Shown here in pieces: positions 7,815 to 17,447 of a DNA stretch of 64,000 bases (positions within the stretch are counted from its first letter, which is position 1; the number at the start of each line of letters is the position of its first letter). Both the position numbers and the translations under genes were made by a program. The stretch is taken from contig NZ_LWQS01000037.1 in NCBI RefSeq assembly GCF_001650695.1, positions 1 to 64,000 of the forward strand, given 5' to 3'. Under the pieces are notes generated by a model, which searched no databases, was not told where the DNA came from, and saw only the letters and a list, made by a program, of their open reading frames with translations. This DNA comes from Chloroflexus islandicus. GTDB lineage: Bacteria; Chloroflexota; Chloroflexia; Chloroflexales; Chloroflexaceae.

Positions 7815-9520
7815 TCGCCCTCACCCCCAGCCCCGCTCACACTGGCGCGGGAGAGGGACAGACAGACCATTGGATCCGGCGCCCGACCCTGAAGGGCCGG
7901 GCTACTATTACGAAGCCCGCTGCGCGGGCTGCTGGCCCTCACCCCCGGCCCCTCTCTCACTCGCACGGGAGAGGGGCAGACAGACCATTGGATCCGGCAC
8001 CCGGCCCTGAAGGGCCGGGCTACTATTACGAAGCCCGCTGCGCGGGCTGCTGGCCCTCACCCCCGGCCCCTCTCTCACTGAAGCGGGTTCAAGAACGGAC
8101 AGAACACATGAGTGCAGACGCGGTTAATAGCTGTGAGATACGCCGGTGTACCCTCACCCCCAGCCCCTCTCCCGTGCTAGCGGGAGAGGGGCAGACAGAC
8201 CATTGGATCCGGCGCCCGGCCCTGAAGGGCCGGGCTACTATTACGAAGCCCGCTGCGCGGGCTGCTGGCCCTCACCCCCAGCCCCTCTCTCACTGGAGCG
8301 GGTTCAAGAACGGACAGAACACATGAGTGCAGACGCGGTTAATAGCTGTGAGATACGCCGGTGTACCCTCACCCCCAGCCCCTCTCCCGTGCTAGCGGGA
8401 GAGGGGCAGACAGACCATTGGATCCGGCGCCCGGCCCTGAAGGGCCGGGCTACTATTACGAAGCCCGCTGCGCGGGCTGCTGGCCCTCACCCCCAGCCCC
8501 TCTCCCGTGCTAGCGGGAGAGGGAGTATAGCACTGGACGTTAAGGTATTGCACAGCGATCAACCGTTGTACTCAATCAGATGTTCTATCCGCCCCTCAAC
8601 CAAGGGGGAGGGAGAAACCCAGCGCCCCGCAATGTGTGCTGATGTCATTGCGCGGGCGCGGCGGCGTGTTCGGCTGTCATTGCGAGGGAGTGGCGGCCCC
8701 CAGCGCAGCGGGGCCGCCCGACCGAAGCAATCCCCCGCTTCAGCGCGAGCGTGTGCCTGAGCGTACCGTTTCCGCTAAAGAAGGAGATTGCTTCGGGGGC
8801 ATTGTTTCCGAAGCAATGATAGTTGAGGGGTAAACAGCATGGATGAGGGCAGCTATGGTTGATAGCTTGGTGATGCGCCGGTGTACCCTCACCCCCAGCC
8901 CCTCTCCCACTGGCGCGGGAGAGGGGCGCTGCTGCGTTCCGCGCGAGCAGGGCAGGTCCCACCAATGGAGCGACTCCCCCTTGCGGGGGTCGGAGGGTGA
9001 GAATGTCAACGCAAAGACGCAAAGCGAGCTAAGGCGCAGAGGTTTTAACGCAAAGGCGCGAAGCACGCAGAGGACGCAAAGAGGTGTTGGATTGGGATCA
9101 TCCTCTGCGTCCTTCGCGCCCTTGGCGGTCAATACCTTGCCCTCACCCTCTGCCCCGCTCTCACTGGCGCGGGTTGAGAAGCGGACAGAACGTTTGATCG
9201 AGTACAAATGTCGATCACTGTGCGATGTCGTAACGCCCCGTGCTGCGCTCCCCCTCACCCCTCCCCCAGCGGGGGAGGGGCAAGGGGTGGGGGAATCAGC
9301 CCGCTGCGCGGGCTTCGTAAGCCTAGCCCGGCCCTAAAGGGCCGGGTGCCGGACAGATCTGTCCGCCCTTGAACTAGTGCGGGAGCGGGGAGCAGCGAAC
9401 CGAGCGTTGAGGCATCGCAGAGTGATCAACAGTTGTACGCAATCAAGTGTTCTTTCCGCCTCTCAACAAAAGGGGAGAAGAGGGAGCATATACATCCGTC
9501 TGATCAAACCGAACGCTACG
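7815..9520. repeat. Mosaic repeat region, first large array
   Basis: The roughly 2-kb gap between the secretion motor and the reductase contains no convincing gene. It consists of GC-rich modules: (A) CACCCCCAGCCCCTCTCCC followed by its near-inverse, a hairpin; (B) CCCGGCCCTGAAGGGCCGGG, a hairpin; (C) GAAGCCCGCTGCGCGGGC, a hairpin. Module C starts at about 7911, 8029, 8244 and 8459, so the spacing is 118 then twice 215 bases. A 'cattgcgaggg...accgaagcaatc' module occurs at about 8673-8733, and a 'cgcaaaggcgcagagg' palindromic element at about 9000-9140. Long open frames here are repeat translations. Confidence 0.9.
8082..8511 (+). repeat. Two-copy 215-bp direct tandem repeat
   Basis: The unit beginning AGCGGGTTCAAGAACGG occurs at 8082 and again at 8297, exactly 215 bases apart, with near-perfect identity up to about 8511. 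Each unit contains one copy each of the three hairpin modules described for this region. It is a recent duplication by unequal exchange or slippage. Confidence 0.88.
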
Positions 9521-9742
9521 CTATGAAAGCTTGCCGAACAACGCTCTAACGCTCCGCTTCAGCAGAGCAGAGCATAGCGATCACTGATCGCAACGGGGTA
9601 GAGCAGCACCAGACCAAAGCCGGTTCAAGCAAGCGGTACCGCGCCGTTTGACATGACGTAAGAGACATGGTACATTGCGGGTATCTGTGCGGTATATCAC
9701 AATCGGATAAGAGGCAACTATACGACAACGAAGGAGTGCGCC

Positions 9743-11131
9743 GTGAGTGAACCTCTGGGAAGCGCTCAGCGCCCGCTGCGCGTCGCTATTATTGGCGCCG
9801 GCCCGGCCGGTTTCTACACTGTTGAAGCTCTGCTCAAACAAAAAGATCTGGTCTGCCAAATCGATATCTTCAACCGCTTCCCTACGCCTTATGGATTGGT
9901 GCGCGAAGGGGTCGCCCCTGATCACCAGTCGATCAAAGCGGTTACGCGCATTTACGACAAGCTAGCCTCCCACGCCAGCGTTCGCTATTTTGGCAATGTC
10001 ACTTTTGGGGTTGATATCACCCACGCCGACCTGCGCTCCTACTATGATCAGATCGTCTACGCCGTCGGCGCACAGTCAGATCGGCGCATGGGCATTCCCG
10101 GCGAGGATTTGTTCGGCAGCATGCCGGCAACCGCGTTCGTCGGTTGGTATAATGGCCGGCCCGACTACCGCGATCTCGAAGTTGATTTGAATGTTGAGCG
10201 GGTCGTGGTGGTAGGCAACGGCAATGTGGCGATGGATGTGACGCGCATTTTGGTGAGCGATCCCGACGAGCTGGCGAAAACCGATATTGCCGATCACGCG
10301 CTAGCCGCGCTGCGCCAGAGCAAGGTGCGCGAAGTGGTGATGCTAGGCCGGCGTGGGCCGGTGCAGGCCGCGTTCACCAACCCCGAATTGAAGGAATTTG
10401 GTGAGCTGAAAGGGGTTGACATCATCGTCGATCCGGCTGACCTCGAACTTGATCCGCTGAGTGAAGCGGCGATGGCTGAGGATAAGACCGCGGCGAAGAA
10501 TGTGGAGATGCTGCGCGAGTATGCCGCCCGCGGCGACACTGGCGCGCCGCGCCGGATCGTGATGCGCTTCCTCGTTTCGCCGATTGCGATTCACGGGGTT
10601 GATGGCCGGGTGACCGGTGTGACGATCGAGCGCAACCGGCTGGTGCAGGCCGCCGATGGCAGCTTGCGCCCGCGTGGCACCGGCGTGACCGAGGAGTTGA
10701 GCTGCGGGATGATTCTGCGTTCGGTCGGGTATCGTGGCGAGCCATTGCCCGATGTGCCGTTTGATGAAGCGAGCGGCACCATTCCTAATCGCGATGGCCG
10801 GGTGCTGAATGGGCCAAATGGCGAGCCGATCCTCGGCGAGTACGTGGTCGGCTGGATCAAGCGCGGCCCGTCAGGGGTGATTGGAACCAACAAACCCGAC
10901 GCGGTTGCCACGGTCAACAGCATGCTGGCAGATTTGCCCAACCTGCCGAACACGCCGCCTGCCGGCGACATTGCCAACCTGTTGCGCGAACGCGGGATTG
11001 ATTTTGTCACCTTTGCCGATTGGCAACGGCTGAACGAGTATGAAACGGCGCAGGGAGCGGCGCAGGGCCGGCCACGGGTGAAGGTGACGCGGGTGGAAGA
11101 GATGATGGAGATTATCCGAGCTGGCCGCTGA
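9743..11131 (+). CDS. fprA: Ferredoxin-NADP+ reductase of the FprA/adrenodoxin-reductase type
   Basis: This 462-residue flavoprotein transfers electrons between NADPH and ferredoxin. The FAD Rossmann motif is at the start (V-A-I-I-G-A-G-P-A-G-F-Y, about 14-25), followed by the family signature F-P-T-P-Y-G-L-V-R-x-G-V-A-P-D-H. The NADPH-binding G-N-G-N-V-A-M-D lies near 155, and the C-terminal G-W-I-K-R-G-P-x-G-V-I-G-T is also typical. Length matches the family. GTG is the start, preceded by AAGGAG. The stop overlaps the ATG of the following glycosyltransferase. That is translational coupling, although a functional link is not obvious. A cytosolic location is expected. Confidence 0.93.
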   Translation: MSEPLGSAQRPLRVAIIGAGPAGFYTVEALLKQKDLVCQIDIFNRFPTPYGLVREGVAPDHQSIKAVTRIYDKLASHASVRYFGNVTFGVDITHADLRSYYDQIVYAVGAQSDRRMGIPGEDLFGSMPATAFVGWYNGRPDYRDLEVDLNVERVVVVGNGNVAMDVTRILVSDPDELAKTDIADHALAALRQSKVREVVMLGRRGPVQAAFTNPELKEFGELKGVDIIVDPADLELDPLSEAAMAEDKTAAKNVEMLREYAARGDTGAPRRIVMRFLVSPIAIHGVDGRVTGVTIERNRLVQAADGSLRPRGTGVTEELSCGMILRSVGYRGEPLPDVPFDEASGTIPNRDGRVLNGPNGEPILGEYVVGWIKRGPSGVIGTNKPDAVATVNSMLADLPNLPNTPPAGDIANLLRERGIDFVTFADWQRLNEYETAQGAAQGRPRVKVTRVEEMMEIIRAGR

Positions 11132-12273
11132 TGCGCATTGTGATGATCGCGCCCTTCGGCATCAAACCGAAGGGCACTCTACTGGCCCGGATGTTGCCAT
11201 TGGCGCAGGCATTGCACCGGCGCGGCCACACTGTTACGATTGTGGCGCCGCCGGTGCATAATCCGGCTGATGGCGGCACGACCCGCGACTACGGCGGGGT
11301 AACGGTGACTCATACCCCCACGCCGCCTCTAGGCGGCCCGCCGGCGGCCCTCTGGCATACCGCCGCCCTCTGGCGCAGCGCGCGCCGGTTACGGCCTGAT
11401 GTGCTCCACCTTTTCAAACCCAAAGGCTTCGGCGGCTTAGCAGTGCTGGCCCGCGGCAGAGTGCCGCTCGTGGTTGATTGTGACGATTGGGAAGGGCCGG
11501 GTGGATGGAACGACCTCCTGCCATATCCACCACCGGCCAAGGCATTGTTTGCGTGGCAAGAGCGCGATCTGCCACGCCGTGCTGGTGCAGTCACAGTCGT
11601 TTCGCATACGCTCGAAACCTTGGTCTGGGCCATGGGTATTCCCCCGCAGCGCGTCTTTTATTTGCCCAATGGCGCGCCACCCACTGAGCCGTTGCCGCCG
11701 CAACCAGCCCCTCACCCCACCATTGTGCTCTACACCCGCTTCTGGGAACTCGATCTGGCCGAAGTAGCCGCGGCGCTAGCAACGATTTACCGTGCCCGAC
11801 CCGACGCACGCCTCTTGCTGATCGGCAAAGGCGAGCGCGGCGAAGAGCAGCAGCTTTTAGCACTAGCAACGGCGCAAGGTTGGGCGGCGATGATCGACAA
11901 CCGCGGCTGGCAAGAACCGGCGGCGATTCCACGGTTGCTCGCCAGCGCCGATGTCGCGTTGGCGCCGATTCGCGACACGCTGATCAACCGCGCGCGCGGA
12001 ATGGCCAAGCTGGTCGAGCTGATCGCGGCCGGGTTGCCGATCGTGGCCAGCGATGTCGGCACGGCCCGCGACTACCTCGCCCCAGACGCTGGCATCCTCG
12101 TGCCACCCGGCGATGCACAGGCGCTGGCCGCCGCCACGCTTGAATTGTTGGCCGACGAAACGGCGCGCCTCCGATTACGCGCCGCCGCAAGAGCAGCAGC
12201 ACACCGCTTGGCGTGGCCTAACCTTGCCCCCATTGCCGAAGCAGCCTACCAGCAAGCCACGGTTCGCGCATAA
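11131..12273 (+). CDS. Glycosyltransferase, GT4-like (GT-B fold)
   Basis: This is a 380-residue GT-B glycosyltransferase. The N-terminal domain opens with the typical M-R-I-V-M-I-A-P-F-G and a G-x-x-V-T-I-V-A-P strand. The C-terminal domain has the sugar-nucleotide site (L-L-L-I-G-K-G-E-R-G near 230, and K-L-V-E-L-I-A-A-G-L-P-I-V-A-S-D-V-G near 290). It probably adds a sugar from an activated donor to a lipid or polysaccharide acceptor; neither can be read from sequence. ATG overlaps the stop of fprA. A second helix-rich C-terminal end and no signal peptide suggest a cytosolic or membrane-peripheral enzyme. Confidence 0.85.
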   Translation: MRIVMIAPFGIKPKGTLLARMLPLAQALHRRGHTVTIVAPPVHNPADGGTTRDYGGVTVTHTPTPPLGGPPAALWHTAALWRSARRLRPDVLHLFKPKGFGGLAVLARGRVPLVVDCDDWEGPGGWNDLLPYPPPAKALFAWQERDLPRRAGAVTVVSHTLETLVWAMGIPPQRVFYLPNGAPPTEPLPPQPAPHPTIVLYTRFWELDLAEVAAALATIYRARPDARLLLIGKGERGEEQQLLALATAQGWAAMIDNRGWQEPAAIPRLLASADVALAPIRDTLINRARGMAKLVELIAAGLPIVASDVGTARDYLAPDAGILVPPGDAQALAAATLELLADETARLRLRAAARAAAHRLAWPNLAPIAEAAYQQATVRA

Positions 12274-12560
12274 CAGCACCGCGGATAGACTATGGTATGA
12301 TAGCCTCTTAGTTATAAACGTCATGACTACGATGTCTGCTTAACAACAGCATGTGGCGCGCCACAGACTGCATCTCATCGAAGCCAAGGTTCTCGCTTCC
12401 CGCAAGAGCTTCATTCCGGCATCTGTATAGAGTAAGGTCAGCGAATTGGCGCACTCTCAATGGTGCATCGCATGTTCAGTTACGAGGCACCATTGACTAA
12501 CAAAGCGGGATGACTAATGATCGCTGGCAGATGCTGAAACTGGTTGCGTAACGATCGCCT

Positions 12561-13721
12561 ATGACAGACCAACCCACCGGCCGGATACTGATCATTGACG
12601 ACAGTGAACACAATCGATACCTGCTTTCGCACCAACTCCATCGGCGCGGCCACACGGTCGTCACAGCTATCCACGGGCGGCAGGGATTGGAATACGCGCA
12701 GCAGCAACCCTTCGATGTCATCCTGCTTGATCTCATGATGCCCGAAATGGATGGGTTTACGGTGCTGGATCAGCTCAAGCGCGATCCGCAGATGCGCCAC
12801 ATTCCGGTCATCGTGATTTCAGCGATTGATGAGATCGACGATGTGGTGCGGTGCATTGATTCCGGCGCCGAAGATTACCTCACGAAACCGATTAACACTA
12901 CCCTGTTGCACGCAAAGGTACATGCTTGTCTGGAACGAAAACGGTTGCGCGACCAAGAGCAAGCGCATCTGATGGCGATCCGCTATGAACTCGATCTGGG
13001 GCGGCGCATGCAAGCCGATTTCTTGCCGGAACGGCTACCGCACATTGCCGGCTGGGAGATCGCGGCAGCGTTTGTACCGGCGCGGGAAGTGGCCGGTGAT
13101 TTTTACGACGCCTTTCTCTTGCCCGATCAACGGCTGGTTTGTCTGCTTGGTGACGTGTGTGATAAAGGCGTAGGAGCGGCGCTCTTTATGGCGTTAACTC
13201 GATCGCTCTTGCGAGCCTTTGCTGAACAAGCGGTGCTGAACGGTGACGATCCACTGCGCGCGGTGGCGATGACCAATGAATATATTGCACGCCACTATCA
13301 CGCGAGCCGTACCTTCTCGACCATTTTCTGCGCGATCATTGATCCGGCCAGCGGAACCGTGCGGTATGTGAATGCCGGCCACCCAGTGCCAGTGTTGATC
13401 CGTACCGATGGCGGGGTTGAAATGTTGTTAACAACCGGGCCAGCCGTCGGCTGGATCAGGAATGCGCACTTTTCCACCGAGACAACCACGCTCGAAATAG
13501 GCGATACGCTCTTCGCCTATACCGATGGCGTCACCGAGGCGCGGGCGCCCAACGGCACACTATTTGGCGAAGATCGGCTGCTGGCAACGCTCGATCCGTC
13601 ATTAGGCGGCAACAATAACCGCCTCGAAGCCGTTCAACAAGCGGTTATGGCATATACTGGCCGCCAGCAGCCTGAGGATGATTTGACGATGTTGGTCGTC
13701 TGCCGGCGCAGTGCGGCATGA
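12561..13721 (+). CDS. Response regulator with C-terminal PP2C-type serine phosphatase (RsbU/SpoIIE-like)
   Basis: In this 386-residue protein, residues 8-125 are a receiver domain with acidic D13-D14, phospho-acceptor D57 (L-L-D57-L-M-M-P-E-M-D-G) and a conserved K-P-I near 112. A helical linker leads to a PP2C/SpoIIE domain (about 165-380) with metal-binding motifs A-G-D-F-Y-D-A, L-G-D-V-C-D-K-G-V and A-Y-T-D-G-V-T-E. Such proteins dephosphorylate STAS anti-sigma antagonists in partner-switching stress or developmental control. A candidate STAS partner is encoded at 60030-61106, but physical linkage is absent, so the pairing is speculation. No sensor kinase is adjacent. The ATG lacks a clear ribosome site. 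The 287-base gap upstream (12274-12560) shows only an extended -10-like TGGTATGAT near 12292-12300. Confidence 0.9.
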   Translation: MTDQPTGRILIIDDSEHNRYLLSHQLHRRGHTVVTAIHGRQGLEYAQQQPFDVILLDLMMPEMDGFTVLDQLKRDPQMRHIPVIVISAIDEIDDVVRCIDSGAEDYLTKPINTTLLHAKVHACLERKRLRDQEQAHLMAIRYELDLGRRMQADFLPERLPHIAGWEIAAAFVPAREVAGDFYDAFLLPDQRLVCLLGDVCDKGVGAALFMALTRSLLRAFAEQAVLNGDDPLRAVAMTNEYIARHYHASRTFSTIFCAIIDPASGTVRYVNAGHPVPVLIRTDGGVEMLLTTGPAVGWIRNAHFSTETTTLEIGDTLFAYTDGVTEARAPNGTLFGEDRLLATLDPSLGGNNNRLEAVQQAVMAYTGRQQPEDDLTMLVVCRRSAA

Positions 13722-13789
13722 GATGAAGGGTTGCTTGTACCCGTGCCGCTGCGGAGCAACTATAGCGGGCGGGCCGCCCGCGCTCTGCG

Positions 13790-14320
13790 TGCCCCGTGGC
13801 GGGTTTAAGGGCGGACAGACGATCTGATCCGGCACCCGGCCCTGAAGGGCCGGGCTAGGGTTACGAAGCCCGCTGCGCGGGTTGTTGGCCTTCACCCCCA
13901 GCCCCTCTCCCACTGGCGCGGGAGAGGGGAGCGTGGAAGAACCACAACTAACCAATAGCTTTTTGCGAGTTTTGTGCCTTTTGGTGGCTATTCCATTATC
14001 TGGTAGCGAAGCCCGCTGCGCGGGTTGCTGGCCCTCACCCCAACCCCTCTCCCACTGACGTGGGAGAGGGGAGTGTGGAAGAGCCACAACCAACCAAATA
14101 GCTTTTTGCGAGTTTTGTGCCTTTTGGTGGCTATTCCGTTATCTGGTAGCGAAGCCCGCTGCGCGGGTTGCTGGCCTTCACCCCCAGCCCCTCTCCCACT
14201 GGCGTGGGAGAGGGGAGTGTCGCACTGGACGTTGAGGCATTGCTCCGCGATCAACCGTTGTACTCAATCAGATGTTCTGTCCGCCCCTCAACTGGCGCGG
14301 GAGAGGGGAGCGCAGTAGCG
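13790..14320. repeat. Mosaic repeat region with a three-copy 143-bp tandem array
   Basis: The 748-base gap between the phosphatase and thiolase genes carries the same GC-rich hairpin modules as at 7.8-9.5 kb. The GAAGCCCGCTGCGCGGG module starts at about 13864, 14007 and 14150, a period of 143 bases. Each unit also contains an A/T-richer block (TTTTGCGAGTTTTGTGCC...GGCTATTCC) not present in the 118-base units. Positions 14321-14469 look unique but hold no recognisable gene. Confidence 0.88.
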
Positions 14321-14469
14321 GGCTTTCCGGCATCGCCCAACGATCATACGGTTGCCATCTACAGCGAGCGGACTACCCACGTTCCTCGTAGCGCTTGTGA
14401 CTTCCAACACCGGCGTTCAGTCCTCTGGGGAAGGAGCGACGTTGGCGGGCAACGTCGCTCCGGTGGGGT

Positions 14470-15651
14470 TTAGAACACTTCCACTTCCAGCGCGACGGCT
14501 TCACCACCCCCAAGGCACAGCGCAGCAATGCCGCGCTTGCCGCCGCGTTGGCGCAAGGCCGAGATTAGCGTCACCAACACCCGCGCGCCGCTCGCACCGA
14601 TCGGATGGCCGAGCGCAATCGCGCCGCCATGGACATTCACCCGGTCGGCGTCGAGGGCCAGCGCGCGAAGATTTGCAATGACTTGGGCCGCAAACGCCTC
14701 GTTAATTTCAAACAGATCGTAATCGTCGAGCGTGCGCCCAGCCCGTTTCATCAGCCGTTCGATCGCAAACGCCGGCGCGGTGAAGACTTCGAGCGGCTTG
14801 ACCGCCGCCTGCGCAGCCGCACCGATCCGGGCCAGCGGTTGCAAGCCCAATTGAGCGGCCCGGCTGGCGCTCATCAACACTACCGCCGCCGCGCCATCGG
14901 TAATGCCGGGAGCGTTGCCGGCAGTGACGGTGCCATCAGCGACAAAGGCCGGTTTGAGCTTGGCCAGCGCCGCTAGCGACGTATCGCGCCGCGGCCCTTC
15001 ATCAACCGTCACCACGTTAGCCTGCCCTTTCGGCCCCGGCACCGTCACCGGCACAATCTCCTCGTCAAAAGCGCCGCGGTCTTGGGCCGCGATCGCGCGC
15101 TGGTGTGATTGCAGCGCGTAAGCATCTTGCTGTTCGCGGGTGACGTGAAAGGTGCGGGCAATCCATTCGGCGGCAGCACCCATGTGATGGTTTTCAAATG
15201 CGCACCACAACCCATCGTGAACCACGGCATCGATCACTTGGCCGTGACCCAGCCGGTAGCCGTGCCGCGCCTGCGGCAACAGGTAGGGGCCGCTGCTCAT
15301 GTGCTCCATACCGCCAGCCACCAGCACGTCGGCTTCACCGGCTTTGATCAGGGCAGTGCCAACCATGACGGCTTTCAGCCCGCTGCCGCAGACCTTGTTG
15401 ACCGTCAACCCGCCGACCGAGTCCGGCAAGCCGCCGCGGATCGCTGCTTGACGGGCCGGCGATTGGCCCAAGCCGGCGGTAACGACGCACCCCATAATAC
15501 ATTCATCGACCATTGCCGGTTCGATCCCGGCCCGTTGCACAGCAGCCCGCACGGCGGCTGCGCCTAAATCAATGGTGCCGAGACCGCTGTAGGCGCTGTT
15601 AAAGCGGCCAATCGGCGTGCGCGCTGCGCTCACAATGACCACATCGTCCAT
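14470..15651 (-). CDS. Acetyl-CoA acetyltransferase (thiolase)
   Basis: This 393-residue degradative/biosynthetic thiolase condenses two acetyl-CoA or cleaves acetoacetyl-CoA. The nucleophilic cysteine is C88 (N-K-V-C-G-S-G-L-K). The C-terminus has N-E-A-F-A-A-Q, G-H-P-I-G-A-S-G and the second active cysteine in C-L-G-G-G-E-A. The ATG at 15651 is chosen over upstream starts because GAGGAAC lies at the right distance and the family begins there (D-V-V-I-V-S-A-A-R-T-P-I-G). It could serve polyhydroxyalkanoate synthesis or fatty-acid/ketone metabolism. No beta-oxidation or PHA gene is adjacent, so the pathway is open. It stands alone, with the FAD-protein gene upstream on the same strand. Confidence 0.95.
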   Translation of the reverse strand: MDDVVIVSAARTPIGRFNSAYSGLGTIDLGAAAVRAAVQRAGIEPAMVDECIMGCVVTAGLGQSPARQAAIRGGLPDSVGGLTVNKVCGSGLKAVMVGTALIKAGEADVLVAGGMEHMSSGPYLLPQARHGYRLGHGQVIDAVVHDGLWCAFENHHMGAAAEWIARTFHVTREQQDAYALQSHQRAIAAQDRGAFDEEIVPVTVPGPKGQANVVTVDEGPRRDTSLAALAKLKPAFVADGTVTAGNAPGITDGAAAVVLMSASRAAQLGLQPLARIGAAAQAAVKPLEVFTAPAFAIERLMKRAGRTLDDYDLFEINEAFAAQVIANLRALALDADRVNVHGGAIALGHPIGASGARVLVTLISALRQRGGKRGIAALCLGGGEAVALEVEVF

Positions 15652-15727
15652 AAACTGTTCCTCACGGTGCAGGAATGGGTAGTGACAGCCACCAACAATG
15701 ATACCGGATATTATAGCGGGCGATGTT

Positions 15728-17011
15728 TCAAGCGACCAATCCGCGCAATTGCCGGTAGAGGGACACAACGCTGCTGCCATTGTCGTACCCCGGCGGCAGC
15801 CATGGCGCTGGTCGCAACAGCCACAAACCGGCTTGCGCTGCCGGCAGGCGGGCCGGCGGGACGGTTGGATCGCGGAGCAGAGCGGTTGTCAACCCAGCCA
15901 GCTTCCCGTTCGCTAGGCTTGGCAGCGCAGTCGCAACAGCGGCTTGCAAGACCGCGCCGAATGCCTGCCGGAGCTGGCGCCGTTCATGCGGGGCGGCATG
16001 GATTAACTGCGCGGCTTCGGCGCTAGAGAGGCGCATCGCGACGGTCACCCGCCGGTGCATATCTGTTTCGATAGCCGGGGAGAGACTGATCGTCACCGGC
16101 AGCGCGGAACCGGCCACAATCTGGTAGAGGGGGGTATCAGCGGGCAGACACGAGCGTTCAACGGCAAGGTAGCCGGTCGCGATGAGCGATGAACGCACAC
16201 CGGCGCGCGCGGCCAAGCGCCACGCCGCCGGGCCAAGCACGATAGCGCGAGCAAACGCCTCTTCGCCGCCGGCTAAGCGCACCCCTGCCACCCGGATCGG
16301 CGTAGTGATCAGAGCTACGGCCCGCTGTTTCGGGCGCCATTCACCGCCGGCGCGGATCAAGGCATCGGTAAAGAGGCGCATGAGCGTCGCGGCATCGCCG
16401 GCCACGATTTCGGCAGGGGGCAGGAGCGCCACGCTGCCAGCCGGCCACGGACAATGATCGCTCGCCGGCAAACCGCTGGCCGCAAGGATCGTATCCACAA
16501 CGTTACGCAGCGCCGGATCGACAATACCGTAGCGGCGCAACATATCGCCGGCGGTCAGCCGTTGCTGGCGCAACACTTGTAGTTGGGCCAACGGATCGAA
16601 CCGCTCGGCCAAGCGCAACGCCGCAGCAGCCGCCGTCTCTTGGGCTTGCCAAAACCGGCTGGCGGCATCGGCTTGGGCCGGAAAGAGCGCGCGCCGGAGC
16701 CGGCGCCACTGGCCCGGATCGCTAGGTACGTCAATCACCCGCTGCGCCAGATGCAACCGCCACGCCGGGTCACGCCGCGCCACCGGCAGATAGACCCCAA
16801 GACGCGCCGCAATCTGCGCATACGGCCCATCGCGCACACCGGCCCACTGCGGCGGGAGGGTATCGTGCCAAGCATTGCCGCAACGCACCACCGGCTGCAA
16901 GCCGCCGGCGCCGGTAAGCAGCACTGCGTGGCCGTCGTTGGCCAAGAGCGCAGCGAGCGCTGCCTCAGCAGCAGTGTTGCCAACGATGATGAAATCGAAG
17001 CGTGCGGACAA
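15728..17011 (-). CDS. FAD/NAD(P)-binding oxidoreductase-like protein with degenerate nucleotide motif
   Basis: This 427-residue protein resembles phytoene-desaturase/amine-oxidase-type flavoproteins. It has an N-terminal beta strand and helix (F-D-F-I-I-V), an E/D-type second strand (H-A-V-L-L-T), and a C-terminal segment ending P-P-G-Y-D-N-G-S-S-V-V-S-L-Y. Where the family has G-x-G-x-x-G, it reads V-G-N-T-A-A-E, retaining only the first glycine. FAD binding may therefore be weak or lost. A cofactor-independent isomerase-like role is also possible. It lies four bases from the small membrane-protein gene, so the two form an operon. Function unknown. Confidence 0.7.
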   Translation of the reverse strand: MSARFDFIIVGNTAAEAALAALLANDGHAVLLTGAGGLQPVVRCGNAWHDTLPPQWAGVRDGPYAQIAARLGVYLPVARRDPAWRLHLAQRVIDVPSDPGQWRRLRRALFPAQADAASRFWQAQETAAAAALRLAERFDPLAQLQVLRQQRLTAGDMLRRYGIVDPALRNVVDTILAASGLPASDHCPWPAGSVALLPPAEIVAGDAATLMRLFTDALIRAGGEWRPKQRAVALITTPIRVAGVRLAGGEEAFARAIVLGPAAWRLAARAGVRSSLIATGYLAVERSCLPADTPLYQIVAGSALPVTISLSPAIETDMHRRVTVAMRLSSAEAAQLIHAAPHERRQLRQAFGAVLQAAVATALPSLANGKLAGLTTALLRDPTVPPARLPAAQAGLWLLRPAPWLPPGYDNGSSVVSLYRQLRGLVA

Positions 17012-17014
17012 TGC

Positions 17015-17374
17015 TCATCCTCCGGTCTCGTAGAGCCGCGCCACCACGATCAAGAGCATCAACAAGATGCCGGCATACGACAACCCAACCACCCGCACGG
17101 GCCGGTCACGCACCGCCAGCGCGGTGGCCGGGATAAGCGCCACCGCCACCACACCGTAGATGAGGTGTAACGCCATGCGGGCGAGATCGGCCTGCCCCAG
17201 CAAGGGAAGGCCAATAGCTGCCTGCGCTATGATCAGCAGTTGCAACATGCCACTGAGCGGCTGCATCCCGCCACGATTGCGCCATGCTACCACCAAGGCC
17301 CAGAGCACGCCAACCGCGATCACGATGGTGATGGTGAGTTGTAACCGGCTGTGCAAAGCAACGAGTCGCTCCAT
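17015..17374 (-). CDS. Small four-helix membrane protein, unknown function
   Basis: This 119-residue protein has four predicted transmembrane helices (about 10-30, 42-58, 65-85 and 95-113), short loops and several Arg/Lys residues at the ends. A conserved-looking H-x-x-Y (H-L-I-Y-G) and H8 could bind a cofactor, but no known motif is present. It is immediately upstream of and co-directional with the degenerate FAD protein; three bases separate them. A shared membrane redox or lipid-modifying role is only a guess. ATG start, no strong ribosome site. Confidence 0.65.
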   Translation of the reverse strand: MERLVALHSRLQLTITIVIAVGVLWALVVAWRNRGGMQPLSGMLQLLIIAQAAIGLPLLGQADLARMALHLIYGVVAVALIPATALAVRDRPVRVVGLSYAGILLMLLIVVARLYETGG

Positions 17375-17447
17375 AACGGCGCTATTGTAGCACGACCGGC
17401 AGCGAGGCCAAATACGGTATACTGGAACTAGGCGGAACTACCGCTAA

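Noticed and set aside
7815-8530. Possible CRISPR array
   Set aside because: Units are 118-215 bases without unique spacers of 30-40 bases between short constant repeats, and no cas gene is present.
7757-8760. Overlapping open frames of about 190-205 codons in the repeat region
   Set aside because: They are translations of GC-rich tandem modules; the same peptide phrases recur in several frames and loci, and no ribosome site is present.
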